From Ectobius pallidus (lineage: Eukaryota; Arthropoda; Insecta; Blattodea; Ectobiidae), in the NCBI GenBank assembly GCA_964059195.1, contig CAXKWD010000011.1, forward strand, positions 10,184,366 through 10,248,365: a stretch of 64,000 nt of DNA, read 5' to 3'. How positions within the stretch are numbered: the stretch's first letter is position 1; every line of letters begins with the position of its first letter. This document shows, piece after piece, positions 1 to 11,864 of the stretch. The position numbers were made by a program, and so were the translations under genes. The notes under the pieces are model-generated. The model searched no databases. It was not told where the DNA came from and was given only the letters and a program-made list of their open reading frames with translations.

Positions 1-1345
1 TATTAGGAGTGCACAATTTTTCGTAAGACAAATTAGAGTTCCTATGAAAAAACCCACAGTGTGAAAGGTTTTCTCTAGTGAAAGCAATGTTTTAGCACCA
101 TTATTCACCTTTCGAGGGCTTTTATCCCTTTTTTCTCCACCGTACCCATAACCCCCTTTTCCAATTTTTTGCATTTTACTGCAGGTTTTTAATAATCCTC
201 TAAGGCACATTTGGCATACGGCTTTCGAGTTTCATTGTTTTTTGTTTTATAACTATCTTGCTTTCGTTTCATTATCTGGGATTTTAAGAGTATTCAATTA
301 ACTTTTCATCAGCTTGCAGTGAACATGGGAAAAGTGAACCTCTCTGCTTTTAGCAAACGCGGGAATGAAGGCACACCTGTAACAATGAAAAACAATTTCC
401 AAATATTTCATTTTTCTTTTTAATTTCACTGAAATTAGTCAGCCTTCTGTTCGTGAATGTAAGTTCGTTAAATAATTAGTTTAGTCGCACCTTTTTGTCC
501 CCTATTTTACCTAATTTTAGCGCATTTTCCCTTCCATTTTCATTAAGGAAATTGGGCCTGAAAAACTTAACTCTGCTTGGAGATCCCAGCAGGATCGAAC
601 CCGGGATCGCTCGCAGGATAGGGACGAACACTAGCTTTCATCTAACAGATAATTTTTAATCCGCCATCCCTATTTAGAATACATTAATCTAAGTGTACAT
701 TAATCTACTGTTAACTGCTACTATGACTATTTGTTTATTTAATATCCCTCCAGCGCACTAATCAGATTTGAATACATATAAACAAAGCTTTAATATAATT
801 TACAACGTGGATTAAATTTACTAACTCTATACTGTATCAACATATAGTTATTGATGAAAAAGTAACGGACAATTAAAAAGTATTAACACTGTAAGAAAGA
901 TATTTAATGGTATTCCTGGAAATACAAAGGTATATTTTGTTTGGTACTGTTTGGCCTCAGAGGCCCACAAATAAATATTAACTCACATTATATTTATTGA
1001 AATTAGACTTTAATAATTTGATCAAAAATGGTTTTCTGTTACTTATAAGTCAAGAGATCTTACTTGGAAATTTCACTCAGAAATAATAATATGCATTATA
1101 AAGATGCACTTTTTTGTAAAATGAAAGAATTCAACAAAAATACAATGAAAATGCAATGAGAAGGTGATAAAAACCTGATGAGAATTGCTTCAATGTTTCG
1201 CAATCGAAACTAGAATTAAAATTCATTTTAATAGAAGTTAAACAGATATTGTTCGGTTCATCAAATACACACAACAAAATTCAGCGCCTTCTTTTATTAT
1301 TGTATTGTAGGTATTTTAAAGTTATCTCCGCATTTTGTAAGCCAA

Positions 1346-1346
<1 letters not shown>
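1..1346. other. AT-rich, no gene seen
   Basis: Only a tRNA-like scrap at 585-620 (GCAGGATCGAACCCGGGATC, minus) stands out; otherwise nothing recognisable. Confidence 0.5.

Positions 1347-1396
<50 letters not shown>
1347..1396. repeat. (AAT)n microsatellite
   Basis: About 16 uninterrupted AAT units. Confidence 0.95.
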
Positions 1397-1398
<2 letters not shown>

Positions 1399-1951
1399 GC
1401 AATAATTATTATAACTTTCATATTTTAATTCCAATTATTTTTTTTATTAATAAACAAGAATTGAAAGTTATGAGTCCCTGAGGCCCCCTTGGAATAGCTA
1501 GGGTTAATAGAACAGTCACTAACAGTACATAATTATAAACAATGCGAAATCTGTGGCAATTTAAGCGACTATTCCATTCATTGACCAAATTGACCAATTG
1601 ACCAAATTGATATTGACCAATAAGGTTTAGCAATTCCTCGGATATAGACCAATCACGGCCGTTTATCTTACAATATTCTTGTAGGAATCGCGAGGATGGC
1701 ATTTTATCGGGTAAAACCGTCTGCTCGTTACTGGACACGTAAGCATCAGTGTGCAGTGATTAGTACGTCATATGTTGCCATTAAACAGCACGAAAACAGA
1801 TTATTTTATACAACATAACTTGCTTGGAAATTGAAATAATATATTTACATCGATTAAAAACACAATTTCAGTTCGGTGCAAGCCAGTTCGTGTGCTTTTA
1901 TTCTGTTCTGCTGTTAGCTTACCTGAATGAAGTTAACTATGTCTTATATTG

Positions 1952-2029
1952 GTAGCACTGGTCACAGCATGGACATGGTGACTCGAATTGTAGCACTCGT
2001 CACAACATGGACATAGTGACTCCAATCGA
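1952..2029 (+). repeat. Two tandem ~38-bp units
   Basis: GTAGCACTGGTCACAGCATG and GTAGCACTCGTCACAACATG start the two units; both continue GACATRGTGACTC. Confidence 0.7.
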
Positions 2030-2159
2030 TTCATGAATGGCTGGTTCATAGTAGGCCATGATCTCGGAGCTGTTAGTTTTGTTTTTGTACAACAAAGCAA
2101 GAAAGTAATTATTAATTGTATAATCCGTTACATTTTCATTCATGGAATATTCTTAATAA

Positions 2160-2221
2160 ATCCAACTCGAGTTGACGAGTTTCATCAGATAAATTCGCTA
2201 ACTCGTCAACTCTCGTGGGAT
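2160..2221. repeat. Imperfect hairpin
   Basis: CTCGAGTTGACGAGTT is inverse to AACTCGTCAACTCTCG with a 20-base loop. Confidence 0.55.
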
Positions 2222-4774
2222 TACCTATGATAAATACGAAAAGAACTGGACAAATGGTCAGCTGATCTGATCTTGAACGTTCTGAGTGTTCGGCATTCTT
2301 TTGTATAGGTAAGGAATTCCACAGATGATTTGCCTCCATAGTTTGTGACTAAGACTTCATCCCTATCGAATTCATCTCCTTTCCACTTGGCATCTCGTTA
2401 TTTCAGTAATCCAATGCAGGAAATGCAACACACATTTATGTTTGTTTTTACTCACAGGCTCTCATCGGAAGAGAGATATCTCATTAAAAAGCGTTGCAAA
2501 ATGTGGAGAAGGTAGCTGAGTACGGAAATTTCATAAGCCTCCAGCACCAACACAAATTACAGGATTAGGCGTGAATGTCCTGAATGACTCCAGCATTCAG
2601 TAGAACTAATTATGCACCTGTGCAATAAACGTTCTAGGTTTTATTGCTAATTCAAAAATCAGTTCCACAATTCCAGTTTCTACTTATTTGGTTAAGAAAT
2701 GAACATACCATGGTACAAGATGGTGGCGCAACGCAGGTGCTTGTAAAAAGAAAAGAAATAAAAATCAAGCGTGTCTCCGTACTCTTAACGATTCCATTGG
2801 AAATAAGTCGCAAATATATATTTTTTTTGGTCAGATACGCCTATCTGATTTATGCTATATTGTACCAACGATCTGCCAAATAAAAACAAATTTCTGTTAC
2901 ATTCACTGAGAAGTCTTATTTAGAATGCATGTTTCCTTGATGATACAAAGTCACAACTGTTCCATAATTGTTCCTAAGCCTACGATGGTATAAAATTACA
3001 TGTTTAGCTATAGTCTAATACAGTGTCGTAGCCAGAAAATAATTTCGGGAAGGGTCGAAAGTGCCGGGAGGGTTGGGAGTATGGAATCCCCCCCCCCACA
3101 GAAAAGGGGGGGGGCTCTCCTCCGGAAAATGTTAAAGTATTAAACTAATGAAAGTCACATTTCACGCTATTTTGTCACTGAAAAACTAGTTACAAAATTT
3201 GTTTATATGCCAACTTAAACAAGAATTCATTACCTAAGTTATGTTATAACACTTATTACTATTTATAAGAAAAGTTAAATGACACATGGAAATAATTGGC
3301 CTACATTTACAAGTTCAGTAATAATTAAATATTATACAAAATGGAGCTTAAATAACTTAAATAGAATTTTAGGTTTCCACTTCAGAAATATTGGCATTTA
3401 TGAAAATTATCAGGGGAACGGCACTTCAGTGCACAAAATTTGGCTGCCATTTTGTAATGATAATTGGCCGTTACTGTAATACTTAAATTAATTTTAAAAA
3501 TAGTATGCAATAGTAGAAGTAGTCAATATAGAGAATGCCAGATTACAAGGCTACAGAAAAATTCATTGCTGAGAAAAAAAAAATGAACTTCACCCATTTT
3601 TCAGCATCGAAAGCTGTATGTCCCCCTTTAGCTTATAAGAAGCGAAGGCGATGGCGAAGAGTACAACATTGGAAAGGACTCGATAAGGCTCAGTGATTCT
3701 CATGTAGAAATCGAAGATGCGCTAAATAGCGATCCTGCAAGAAGTGATGAACATGTTTTGGCATGTACTTGTAAGTGGTACCCTGCTTGCTGAACAACCT
3801 GTGCTGAACATGAGATTGCGCCCCGATTAAATACACCACGTGACAACAATCAACAACAATCACTCCAACACTATGCAAACAAAAACGTGAGTTTCTCCTG
3901 ATCTTGACATTCCCTTCTCGGCCGCTTTCACAAGCTCTTCTTCACGTGCTCTTTGCCACTCGAGATCTACTTCAAACTTACGAGTCTCGAATCCCGGACT
4001 GTAATGTAATTTTCTTTCATTGAGTTAACTCACTGGTAATAAAGAACTCGAGAGTTCAACACAGCTGCAAAAACATTGTCAACTTTTCCTGTGGCTACCT
4101 TCTTGTCATTAAGAGATATTGATAGGGATCATCGCGTTCCGTGGGTTGTATATTTTTTCACATCGTCTCAATGACAAACTATTTTAATGTTTAAAAAATA
4201 TAATTATCATTCACTTTGTTCACCAAGTTGCATATTTTTTTCATTTGTCATCATAAGCTCTTTGGTTTCTTTGTCCTCTCAAGGAAACTTACTACTAGGT
4301 ATTGTCTGAATGATGCAGAAATATCGAAGGCATACATCAGTAATTAAGAGAATAATAAGTATAATTTTAATTTTGGTAATTCTTGACAGAATGTCGTCGC
4401 AGACTCACATTGGGAAGAACGTGGGTTCAAATTCTGGGGCCGGCCAACCTGGGAGGGTTTTTGGGTTCTCTTATTCGTAAAAGAAAATGCCGGATTTGAT
4501 ATCTTACAAGGACCTTTGTCGAGTTGACCTTTGTCGGAGTCTCTTATCACATGTATGTGATCCCAGAATTGAACCCCTCCCTTATGGACACAATTTTGTA
4601 AGTCCCACGTCTATACAAAAGAGTTAGAAAATAGATAGCAGCGTAAAAACTATCACTGAACAACAAATGTTAAAAGTATTAAGGAGGTTGTGGGTAAAAC
4701 AAAACTGTGAAATTTTAAAACAAAAACTAATAGTTTGATTATAATATTTAATTTACATGTATTATGGACTAGAC

Positions 4775-5071
4775 TTGCGTATGCCGTAGCGTAGTGGTTG
4801 AGGCGCTGCGCTACAAACCAGAAGGTCGCGGGTTCGATTCCCGATGAGGTAGTTGGCAATTTTCAATTATCCTAATCCTTCTGGTGGCACTATGGCCCTG
4901 GGGTTGACTCAGCCTCTAACAGAAATGAGTACCAGGAGCAATCCTGGGGGCAAAGGCGGCCGGTGCATAAGGCTGACAACCTTCTTGTGCCGAATGTCAA
5001 AGATCTGGGAGCCTCAACCTCCTGGAACCCTCTGAGCCTCCATGGCCTGTATAGGGATCACTTTACCTTTT
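4775..5071 (+). mobile_element. SINE family A, full-length copy
   Basis: A tRNA-like head (GCGTAGTGGTTGAGGCGCTG, then B-box GGGTTCGATTCCCGAT) is followed by a body with CCTTCTGGTGGCACTATGGC, GGGAGCCTCAACCTCCTGG and GGCCTGTATAGGGATCACTT. Near-identical 13-base duplications TTATGGACTAGAC/TTATGGATTAGAC flank it (4762-4774, 5072-5084), showing insertion by target-primed reverse transcription. Confidence 0.9.
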
Positions 5072-5694
5072 TTATGGATTAGACAATAATTATTGTATGT
5101 TATGCATGCTCTTCTTCTCGTTGGTTTCTTGCTTTAAAATGAGGGTATAAAGTGATGCATTAAACGATATACTTCAGTAACTGTAATTGCAACCTATTGT
5201 ACAATCGTTGTCTTAATATTTCATAACTGTTTAATGATTTAGATAACCTTTGGTAAGGTCTGTCCATTCTATTATTTTTTGTTGTGTTGTGTAAGCGAAT
5301 GTCCTGTCTAAGATGTAATTTTGACATTATTTTTTACATACTGTAGCACATTAAAATATACAGATTTATGACCGTCATATACTGTAGTCTTGTAAGTAAT
5401 AGTAATTGTTGTCTAAAATATGTCAATCCGTGATCAACCATACAACTTTTCACTGAAGCATTAAGATTTCATTTACATGTATCAGAATCAGAATTGTTAT
5501 TGTCATTAAACATATAAATAAATGGGCAATCGTCAATGTTAACTTAATACATTAGATAGTAAAATTTCACGTCTCTATGTAAAATAGACTATTTTTGCAA
5601 ACAATACATTAAAACGTCCTTATACAGTATAATTATTCATCATGAACACATATAAATTTTGGCTGATGTAGATGCAATTATGGTAAATGTAAAT

Positions 5695-5977
5695 CCCAAT
5701 TAATATTAAAAAAATCATCAACATTATATAGACATTCTTTAATTACCATACTCTTAATTTATATTTAAAATTAGTACGTGCCAATTTAATTTAATTTAAT
5801 TTTTGTAGGTACTGCATTGTACAATTTAGTTGAAATATAAAACCAATTATCCTTAGGGTGGTTATAAGAGTAAGGATGAGCAGTGAAAGCGAATTCGAGT
5901 TTGCATCTGACCACACCAAAAATATTAAACCTTATATGAAATCCGCTAGAGTTCTTGATATATGCAAATGCTACCAA
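5695..5977 (-). pseudogene. LINE ORF2 C-terminal remnant
   Basis: The 63-residue open segment ends FYISTKLYNAVPTKIKLN, the usual tail motif of Jockey/CR1-like ORF2. After the stop, in another frame, FKYKLRVW continues the same motif. 5' truncated. Confidence 0.55.
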
Positions 5978-6447
5978 GTCTAATCGTTTAAATAAATTTT
6001 CCTAAAAATTCTGGTACAGATAGTTAGATGCTGCGAACCCACGGTTCAGTAAAAACAATGAAGGAAGCTCTTTAATCACTGTTTGTCTGAATAATTAAAG
6101 CTAATTGCCGTTTCTATGAATAACAAAGTGAATTAATTACTCTGAGGAATCAAGCGCTATTTACGTCCAATTAATGTTAAAACGATAAACACGTTTCGTT
6201 ATGCCAGAAGATTACACAAGATACAAATTGAAGACATACGAATTGCTAGAACAATGGAATTAGGTAAATGGAAGAAATAACAAAGTAAAGAACAATGGCG
6301 TTTACTGGACGAGTCAAAAAATAGGATACAACACATAAGTAAGGAAATGAATATAATAATTCACATGAAAAATGAAACCAAAACGGAGGAGCAAGAGTGA
6401 CAATAGAGAAGAAATAAAATGAAACAAAGAATTAATCAAAACAAAAA

Positions 6448-6585
6448 AGAAACCATCATTATCGGCCGCGGGTGTCGGCATGCTGACCACATGCCCCCAT
6501 TCCTACCATCTGCTTATGGTAGATGACGCAGTGTTCGGACGGTAGGCTTGGTTCCTCCAGGGATGTAGAATCACGGAATTTAGTT
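6448..6585 (+). mobile_element. SINE family C, 3' fragment
   Basis: TCGGCCGCGGGTGTCGGCAT then GCTGACCACATGCCCCCATT and TGGTAGATGACGCAGTGTTC match the 3' part of family C. Confidence 0.8.
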
Positions 6586-6640
6586 TAGTTAGATGGTTAT
6601 CCATGCCACTCTGGCTCTAGCGCTATGGCGCCCAACCCTT

Positions 6641-6642
<2 letters not shown>

Positions 6643-6693
<51 letters not shown>
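6643..6693. repeat. Poly-A run of 51
   Basis: An uninterrupted run of 51 A; probably the tail of a retroposed insertion, since GGCGCCCAACCCTTGC precedes it directly. Confidence 0.95.
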
Positions 6694-6695
<2 letters not shown>

Positions 6696-6764
6696 GAAAC
6701 ATGTTAGTCGAACTTCCATCAGCAAGGTCGATTATGCTACATTGTTTGTTTCTTACTGTTAGGC

Positions 6765-6918
6765 CTATTAGCGACGGTTGAATACTGCTGTTAATCCTGC
6801 AACCTTCACCTTTGTTCCCTTACATGCCTGTAAATCTACAGGAATAAGACGTTCGCATTCAATCACACATAAATTTCATCGATTTTTGCCGGGATCGAAC
6901 CCGCAAACTTGGGAACTG
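6765..6918 (-). mobile_element. SINE family F copy
   Basis: On the minus strand it has TGCGGGTTCGATCCCGGCAA and CTGTAGATTTACAGGCATGT, ending near CAACCGTCGC. Confidence 0.65.
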
Positions 6919-7188
6919 TTTACCTAGAGCCTATACTGATAGCTATATTGTAAACAAACTATATTAGCTTTTAGTGAAAATAGCATTGCGGGCTAGTTTC
7001 GTCCGAATACTGAGGGGTAGAAAACTTTTGTTGTTGGTTTCTAAGGACGTTATTCAAAACCAGTCGGCAGGTAAATATTCTCAAATTTCTCCTCCCATCA
7101 TTGCATTGGTTTACTGCAGCTCGATCTCAAAGCCTTCTCAGCTTCTGATGTAGGCTACACTTTTGCTATGCCAAGGGAGCCTACCTTG

Positions 7189-7189
<1 letters not shown>

Positions 7190-7218
<29 letters not shown>
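7190..7218. repeat. (AT)n microsatellite
   Basis: About 14 AT units. Confidence 0.95.
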
Positions 7219-7224
<6 letters not shown>

Positions 7225-7299
7225 CCAACAATGTGAGATAACATAGGAGGAAGAATCTCGATATCCATGGTTATGTTTTGGAAAAATTCCATATACCGA

Positions 7300-7362
<63 letters not shown>

Positions 7363-7389
7363 CATTATTATTATTACTATTATTATTTA
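7300..7389. repeat. (ATT)n microsatellite
   Basis: About 30 units, two interruptions; generates a false poly-Leu frame. Confidence 0.95.
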
Positions 7390-7438
7390 TCGCTATTATC
7401 CACTTAAAAGTGTTATTAAAAATATACTTAGTCATATG

Positions 7439-7736
7439 GGGTACGCCGTGGCATTGTTGCTTGAGGCACTGCGCTACAAACTGGAAGATGGCTGGTTCTA
7501 TATCCGAAGAAGTCGTCGGGATTTCTCAATGGGTCTAATCATTTTGGTGGCACTACGGTCCTGGGCCCGCCTCAGCCCCTAACAGATATTACTACTAAGA
7601 GCAATCCTGGGGTTAAAGGCGGCCAGGGTGAAAGGCTGACCCCCTTGCCACTTTCACGCGTCGAATGTCTAAAATTTGGGAGCCTGAGTGTCCTGGAATA
7701 TTAAGGGTCTTACGCCTGCATAGGGATCACTTTACT
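7439..7736 (+). mobile_element. SINE family A, diverged copy
   Basis: It starts GGGTACGCCGTGGCATTGTT and ends GCATAGGGATCACTTTACTT, with a mutated B-box. Flanking duplications are weak (TACTTAGT versus TACTTAAC). A 86-residue frame here arises from the upstream ATT array. Confidence 0.85.
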
Positions 7737-7834
7737 TTACTTAACTTATTAATATATCACTCCTCGGAGGAATAATGCAGCCCTTCTTATAGTGAACCCA
7801 GCCTCAGAACTAGATTACAATTCTGCTTGGCTAG

Positions 7835-8185
7835 CGGGATCAAACCCGGCCGCAGTCGATTTTTTTTCAGGACGTAAAAATCCTGGGCACGGAGTCCTCC
7901 GGGAGGGACTTTAAGCTGGGGGGCCCGTGTCGTAGATTTACGGCACGTAAAAGAACTCCAAGCCTAAATTAGAGCCTCTGGACAAAATTTCTCGGCCCTT
8001 TCACATCCAAGTATTGTCTTAGTTTCCGGAGGGGGTTAAGGGGCGATGGGCTTACCACCTGTCCCTCTGCCCTCTCTAGGAAAATAAGCGTAACAAAATT
8101 CACATCGGTAAACAGAAACCTCCACTTGGAGGCCCTTCACCCCAACATGGGGGCATAGGATTCGAGAGAGAGATTTTACGGGGTT
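7835..8185 (+). mobile_element. SINE family B, nearly complete copy
   Basis: From GCGGGATCAAACCCGGCCGC through GGACGTAAAAATCCTGGGCA, the TAGATTTACGGCACGTAAAA core, ATTAGAGCCTCTGG, CTTTCACATCCAAGTATTGT and TTAAGGGGCGATGGGCTTAC to GGATTCGAGAGAGAGA. The 3' end is a GA-repeat tail. Confidence 0.82.
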
Positions 8186-8657
8186 TGTTACAATTCCACG
8201 ACATTTTGCGGCGGAAATAGAGAAAAAAATAATTTTCACGACTAAGGATTCGAAAACAGATTTGAATTACAACTTATTTAAGTTTTACTTACTGGTACGA
8301 GGCCTGGATGGAGACTCAACCCCCGAGATGTATATTTCGCAGGTACTAACGAAAGCCATCGCGCACAGAAGAGCACCGCAATCCTCTCGCTGAGGCCACT
8401 TTCTTACCACTAATCGAAGCGTGTCTCACTTTCCTAGTGGGTGCTCTACCACACTCCACCGCGGAAATCTAAATAAACAAACTTTCTCACATTTCCCGCG
8501 TTTGTGGGACAAAATACTTGGCCGCCGCATGCATAAAGAAGCTGCCTACTTATATGTACCTATTGTGTTCAAACACTTCGTTTATGGCTTTTAAACGCAT
8601 TCTTTAGTACCCAGAGGAATAATCCAACAAGCCTAACTCTGCTAGTATTGTACAGTT

Positions 8658-8796
8658 GCTACGTTTACATGCAATTCCCGTATCGAGATCGTCATGTACA
8701 CGCAGAGTCAATCTGGAATCAATTTTCGATCCAATCCTCTGGAAATGGAGGAATGGATAGGATTCAGGTCGAATTTAATTCCATGTAAACGCTAGC
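8658..8796. mobile_element. Short (~139 bp) inverted-repeat element
   Basis: GCTACGTTTACATGCAATT and AATTCCATGTAAACGCTAGC form imperfect inverted ends. No coding sequence. Could be a small MITE; no flanking duplication was identified. Confidence 0.4.
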
Positions 8797-8799
8797 GAA

Positions 8800-9499
8800 C
8801 TTAATCCTGGTGCCGTTCCTCATTTGTTCTGTCAGCTGATCCGTCAATTTAATAAAAAAAAAAAGCTGACACACACCATAATATCATTATTATATTCCTA
8901 TACTTATTATATCTTGTGCCATAATTTACTTATACAGACTAGAAATTAATAATAAAACACATACTTTTTAATCACGGAATAAATATGACGATTGTTTACA
9001 CTGGTTAGCCATAAAAGTCCCAATATACTCCCACTATTGATTGACAAAAATTCTCCTTATTCCCTAAATTTTATACTTAAAATGAAAAACGCAACTACTT
9101 GTGATTATTTTGAAATTACAACATATTGATTTATTGTTAACAATATAAAATATGCCTATGTGGTGTTCACATGTACGACTAAAAATCATTGTTATAAACA
9201 GTCAATAAAGTAATTACCACTCAATGTCTACACAATTGTCTTGATAAACTTTAATCAGCAGTGTTGTGAAACCAGTCGTCATATATATATAACTTATATA
9301 TAAAATCACTGATCAGGTTTTCATTTTTAAGTTGAAAATTGAGGGAACGAGGAGAATTTTTATCAGTCAATAATAATTGACCCTCAAAGATAAATATGTG
9401 AAATTTATCAATTTACAATTAGCTAAGCAGTCAAAAATTATCTATCAATACCCCCACTACTTCCACGTAAACAGGGAACGTGCAATGTTGATAAAGAAC
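8800..9499. other. AT-rich, nothing recognised
   Basis: No coding signal and no clear repeat apart from short AT-rich strings. Confidence 0.5.
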
Positions 9500-10787
9500 A
9501 CGTAAAAGCAATAACGTATGGAAGACATTCACAAAACACGGATTTGAATCTATAGATAAAGAAATACACATTTTACATGTTAAAAATAAGAGCCGATCTG
9601 TGAACACACTCGAAAACCTAGAAATCTATTTAGATCAACATTTAAACAAAGAGGGAATTTTAAATTCAAGAAAAAGGAAAGAAGCAAATAAACCTTTTTA
9701 AAGCTAAGATGCCACAGTGGCTCATTAATAAAATTTTACAAATTGAAGAAAAAAGTGAAGCAAATGATTAAATAAGTTTTTTGGTGATATCAAGTATTTT
9801 AAACAATCCCAAGCAATCCTTATAACAATGTGTAAAGACGCTGATGGTAATATATTAACCCAAATGCCACAAGTTCTAGGTAGAAGGAAAAAATATTTTA
9901 TTGATGAATTTAATGCACGGGAAGTTCAGAATAATGGCATAATTGAATAGTGTAAAAATGAAAATGGTAATATCGTTTCACCACCAAGTTTCAATTAAAT
10001 ATGCTATATAGTGAATAATTTGAAAGCAAACAAAGCTGGAGGTTCTTATAATATACCACCTGAGATAATTAAAAATGGAGGCAGACCATTAAAGCAGAAC
10101 ATACATTAAGCGATTACGAATATATCGAAACCAGAACAATTACCAGCACAATGAAATGAAGGATTAATAACTCCAATTTAACAAAACAAAAAAAAGATAG
10201 ACTATAGTGTAACAATTATAGACCAATAACCCTATTAAATACAGTGTACGAAGTATTTGCTATTTTGTTAAATACAAAATTAAGCTAAATTAAAGAATGT
10301 ACATTAAATCATAGTCAAATGAGATTTCGCAAAAATAGATCCACTGTAGACAACATATTTATAGTAAGACAAATATTTGAAAAGTGTTAATGAACATAAC
10401 ATTAACTTACGTAACTTGTGTATTGATTTCTCACATGCTTTAGACTCAGTACTCATAGAGAAAAAATTACTGAATGCCTGACGCCATATGGAGTTCCAGA
10501 AAAGCTAACAAGGGTAATCGCGTACTACCGCTAATAAACATAGTCAATAATAATCTTAGTGAAAAGTTCCATGTCAAGCTTGGCGTCAAACAAGGAGATC
10601 CCGTATCAGCCATCCTATACAATCTGGTAATTGATTCTATTCTAAAACAGCTAGACTTGAGAGGTAATATAACTACCAGGCTGAAACAGTGTATTGTTTA
10701 TGCAGATAATTGCGAATAAACAAATAGCGGCCCTGATGAAGAGGATCGTCATTAATGGTGATAGGAATCGAAATGGTGACCCCATGT
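9500..10787 (+). pseudogene. Decayed LINE with reverse-transcriptase fragments
   Basis: Short frames in shifting registers resemble the linker and palm of a non-LTR element: VNTLENLEIYLDQHLNKEGI near 9.60 kb, a DFSHALDSV-like core near 10.42 kb, and from 10474 KLGVKQGDPVSAILYNLVID ending IVYADN. The last is the YADD site with Asp to Asn and a stop soon after. Several stops and shifts separate the pieces. A SINE is inserted at its downstream side (10800-11103). Clade not determined. Confidence 0.7.
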
Positions 10788-10799
10788 CCCAAATAAGGT

Positions 10800-11103
10800 A
10801 AGGTAAAGGTAAAGTGATCCCTATACAGGCCATGGAGGCCCAGAGGGTTCCAGGAGGTTGAGGCTCCCAGATTTTGGACATTCGGCACATGAAGGTGGTA
10901 AGGTTGTCAGCCTTACGCACTGGCCGCCTTTACCCCCAGGATTGCTTCTGGTACTCATTTCTGTTGGAGGCTGAGTCGACCCCAGGGCCATAGTGCCACC
11001 AGAAGGATTAGGCCAATTGAAAAATCTCAACGACCCCATCGGGAATCGAACCCGCGACCTTCCGGTTTGTAGCGTAGCACCTCAACCACTACGCTACGGC
11101 GTA
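10800..11103 (-). mobile_element. SINE family A, full-length copy inside a dead LINE
   Basis: The exact 12-base duplication CCCAAATAAGGT (10788-10799 and 11104-11115) defines both ends. Read on the minus strand it begins GGTACGCCGTAGCGTAGTGG, with B-box GGGTTCGATTCCCGATGGGG, and ends CACTTTACCTTTACC. Short overlapping frames are not genes. Confidence 0.92.
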
Positions 11104-11598
11104 CCCAAATAAGGTGAAAGGTGAAAAACCTGAGATAAATTACGCAGCCTCTGGAGAGTAAGCATAATATTATATCATTATCTCTTTTACCTATCTAAAT
11201 TTTATCATTGATCAGAAATGGATCGTACTGGTCAAGGAACATCATTTTTTTCCCAAATGAAACTTTTCCCTGTGGAAGAAATAACTAAGTTATTTTGGCG
11301 CAGAAAGGAAGTGACGCTTCTCGAGTTGCTGATAGCATTTAAACAGACGAAAGGGAGACAAATTAAATAGTAGGAAGTGTGCACAGATTAAATTCGAATA
11401 GAAAGTGAATCGAAGTGAACAACCTCTTTGGATGACGAGACAGTTTTGAGCGTCGTCAAAACATGAAAAACTTGTGTATTGATGATAACTATGTTTGGCG
11501 ACTTTCATCTGTTTGCCAGCAGATGTTTATGAAGTGCCCATCATCGAACTAATGGAGTTTTAATAAACTGGAGAGATCGCACTTTGTTTTATTAATAA

Positions 11599-11616
11599 AT
11601 GATGATGATGATGATG

Positions 11617-11681
<65 letters not shown>
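11599..11681. repeat. Compound (ATG)n(ATA)n microsatellite
   Basis: Six ATG units followed by about 21 ATA units; generates a false poly-Met/poly-Ile frame. Confidence 0.95.
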
Positions 11682-11683
<2 letters not shown>

Positions 11684-11823
11684 CCGAGCGAAGCGCTGGT
11701 AGATTTTCGGACGTGAATGCTAGTTATAATAATAACAATTTAATGGAGTTTCAACATAAATTGATATCTAGTTGGAAATATTTAGAGGTAGGCCTATCTT
11801 TACACCGCATTATATTAAAACGC

Positions 11824-11864
11824 CACCCGAATGAGCACATGCTCGTGGTCGGGGCAGTTCAAAG
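11824..11864 (-). repeat. LINE 3'-UTR hairpin motif, minus copy
   Basis: Contains CGAATGAGCACATGCTCGTG then GTCGGGGCAG, the inverse of the hairpin seen in the 41-kb LINE. Confidence 0.5.

Larger units (their letters stand above)
1397..4761. other. No supported gene
   Basis: A 106-residue minus frame (1418-1738, starting MSSNEQTVLPDKMPSSRFLQ) has no recognised domain and crosses a degenerate TTGACCAA repeat, so it is not called. A G/C run near 3060-3125 (CGTAGCCAG start) looks like a TE end. A SINE-like B-box (GGGTTCAAATTCTGG) lies near 4428. Confidence 0.4.

Noticed and set aside
1418..1738. 106-residue minus frame as a gene
   Set aside because: No domain recognised, crosses a degenerate TTGACCAA repeat and ends in AT-rich low-complexity sequence; kept only as a note.
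4785..4850. Possible functional tRNA gene
   Set aside because: A- and B-box-like sequences are present, but no cloverleaf closes properly and the unit recurs as a SINE head with target duplications.
7278..7538. 86-residue frame with a long Leu run
   Set aside because: It is an (ATT)n array read in frame and then runs into a SINE; no gene.
10651..11039. Three minus-strand ORFs of 71-89 residues
   Set aside because: They lie within SINE A and the adjoining dead LINE.
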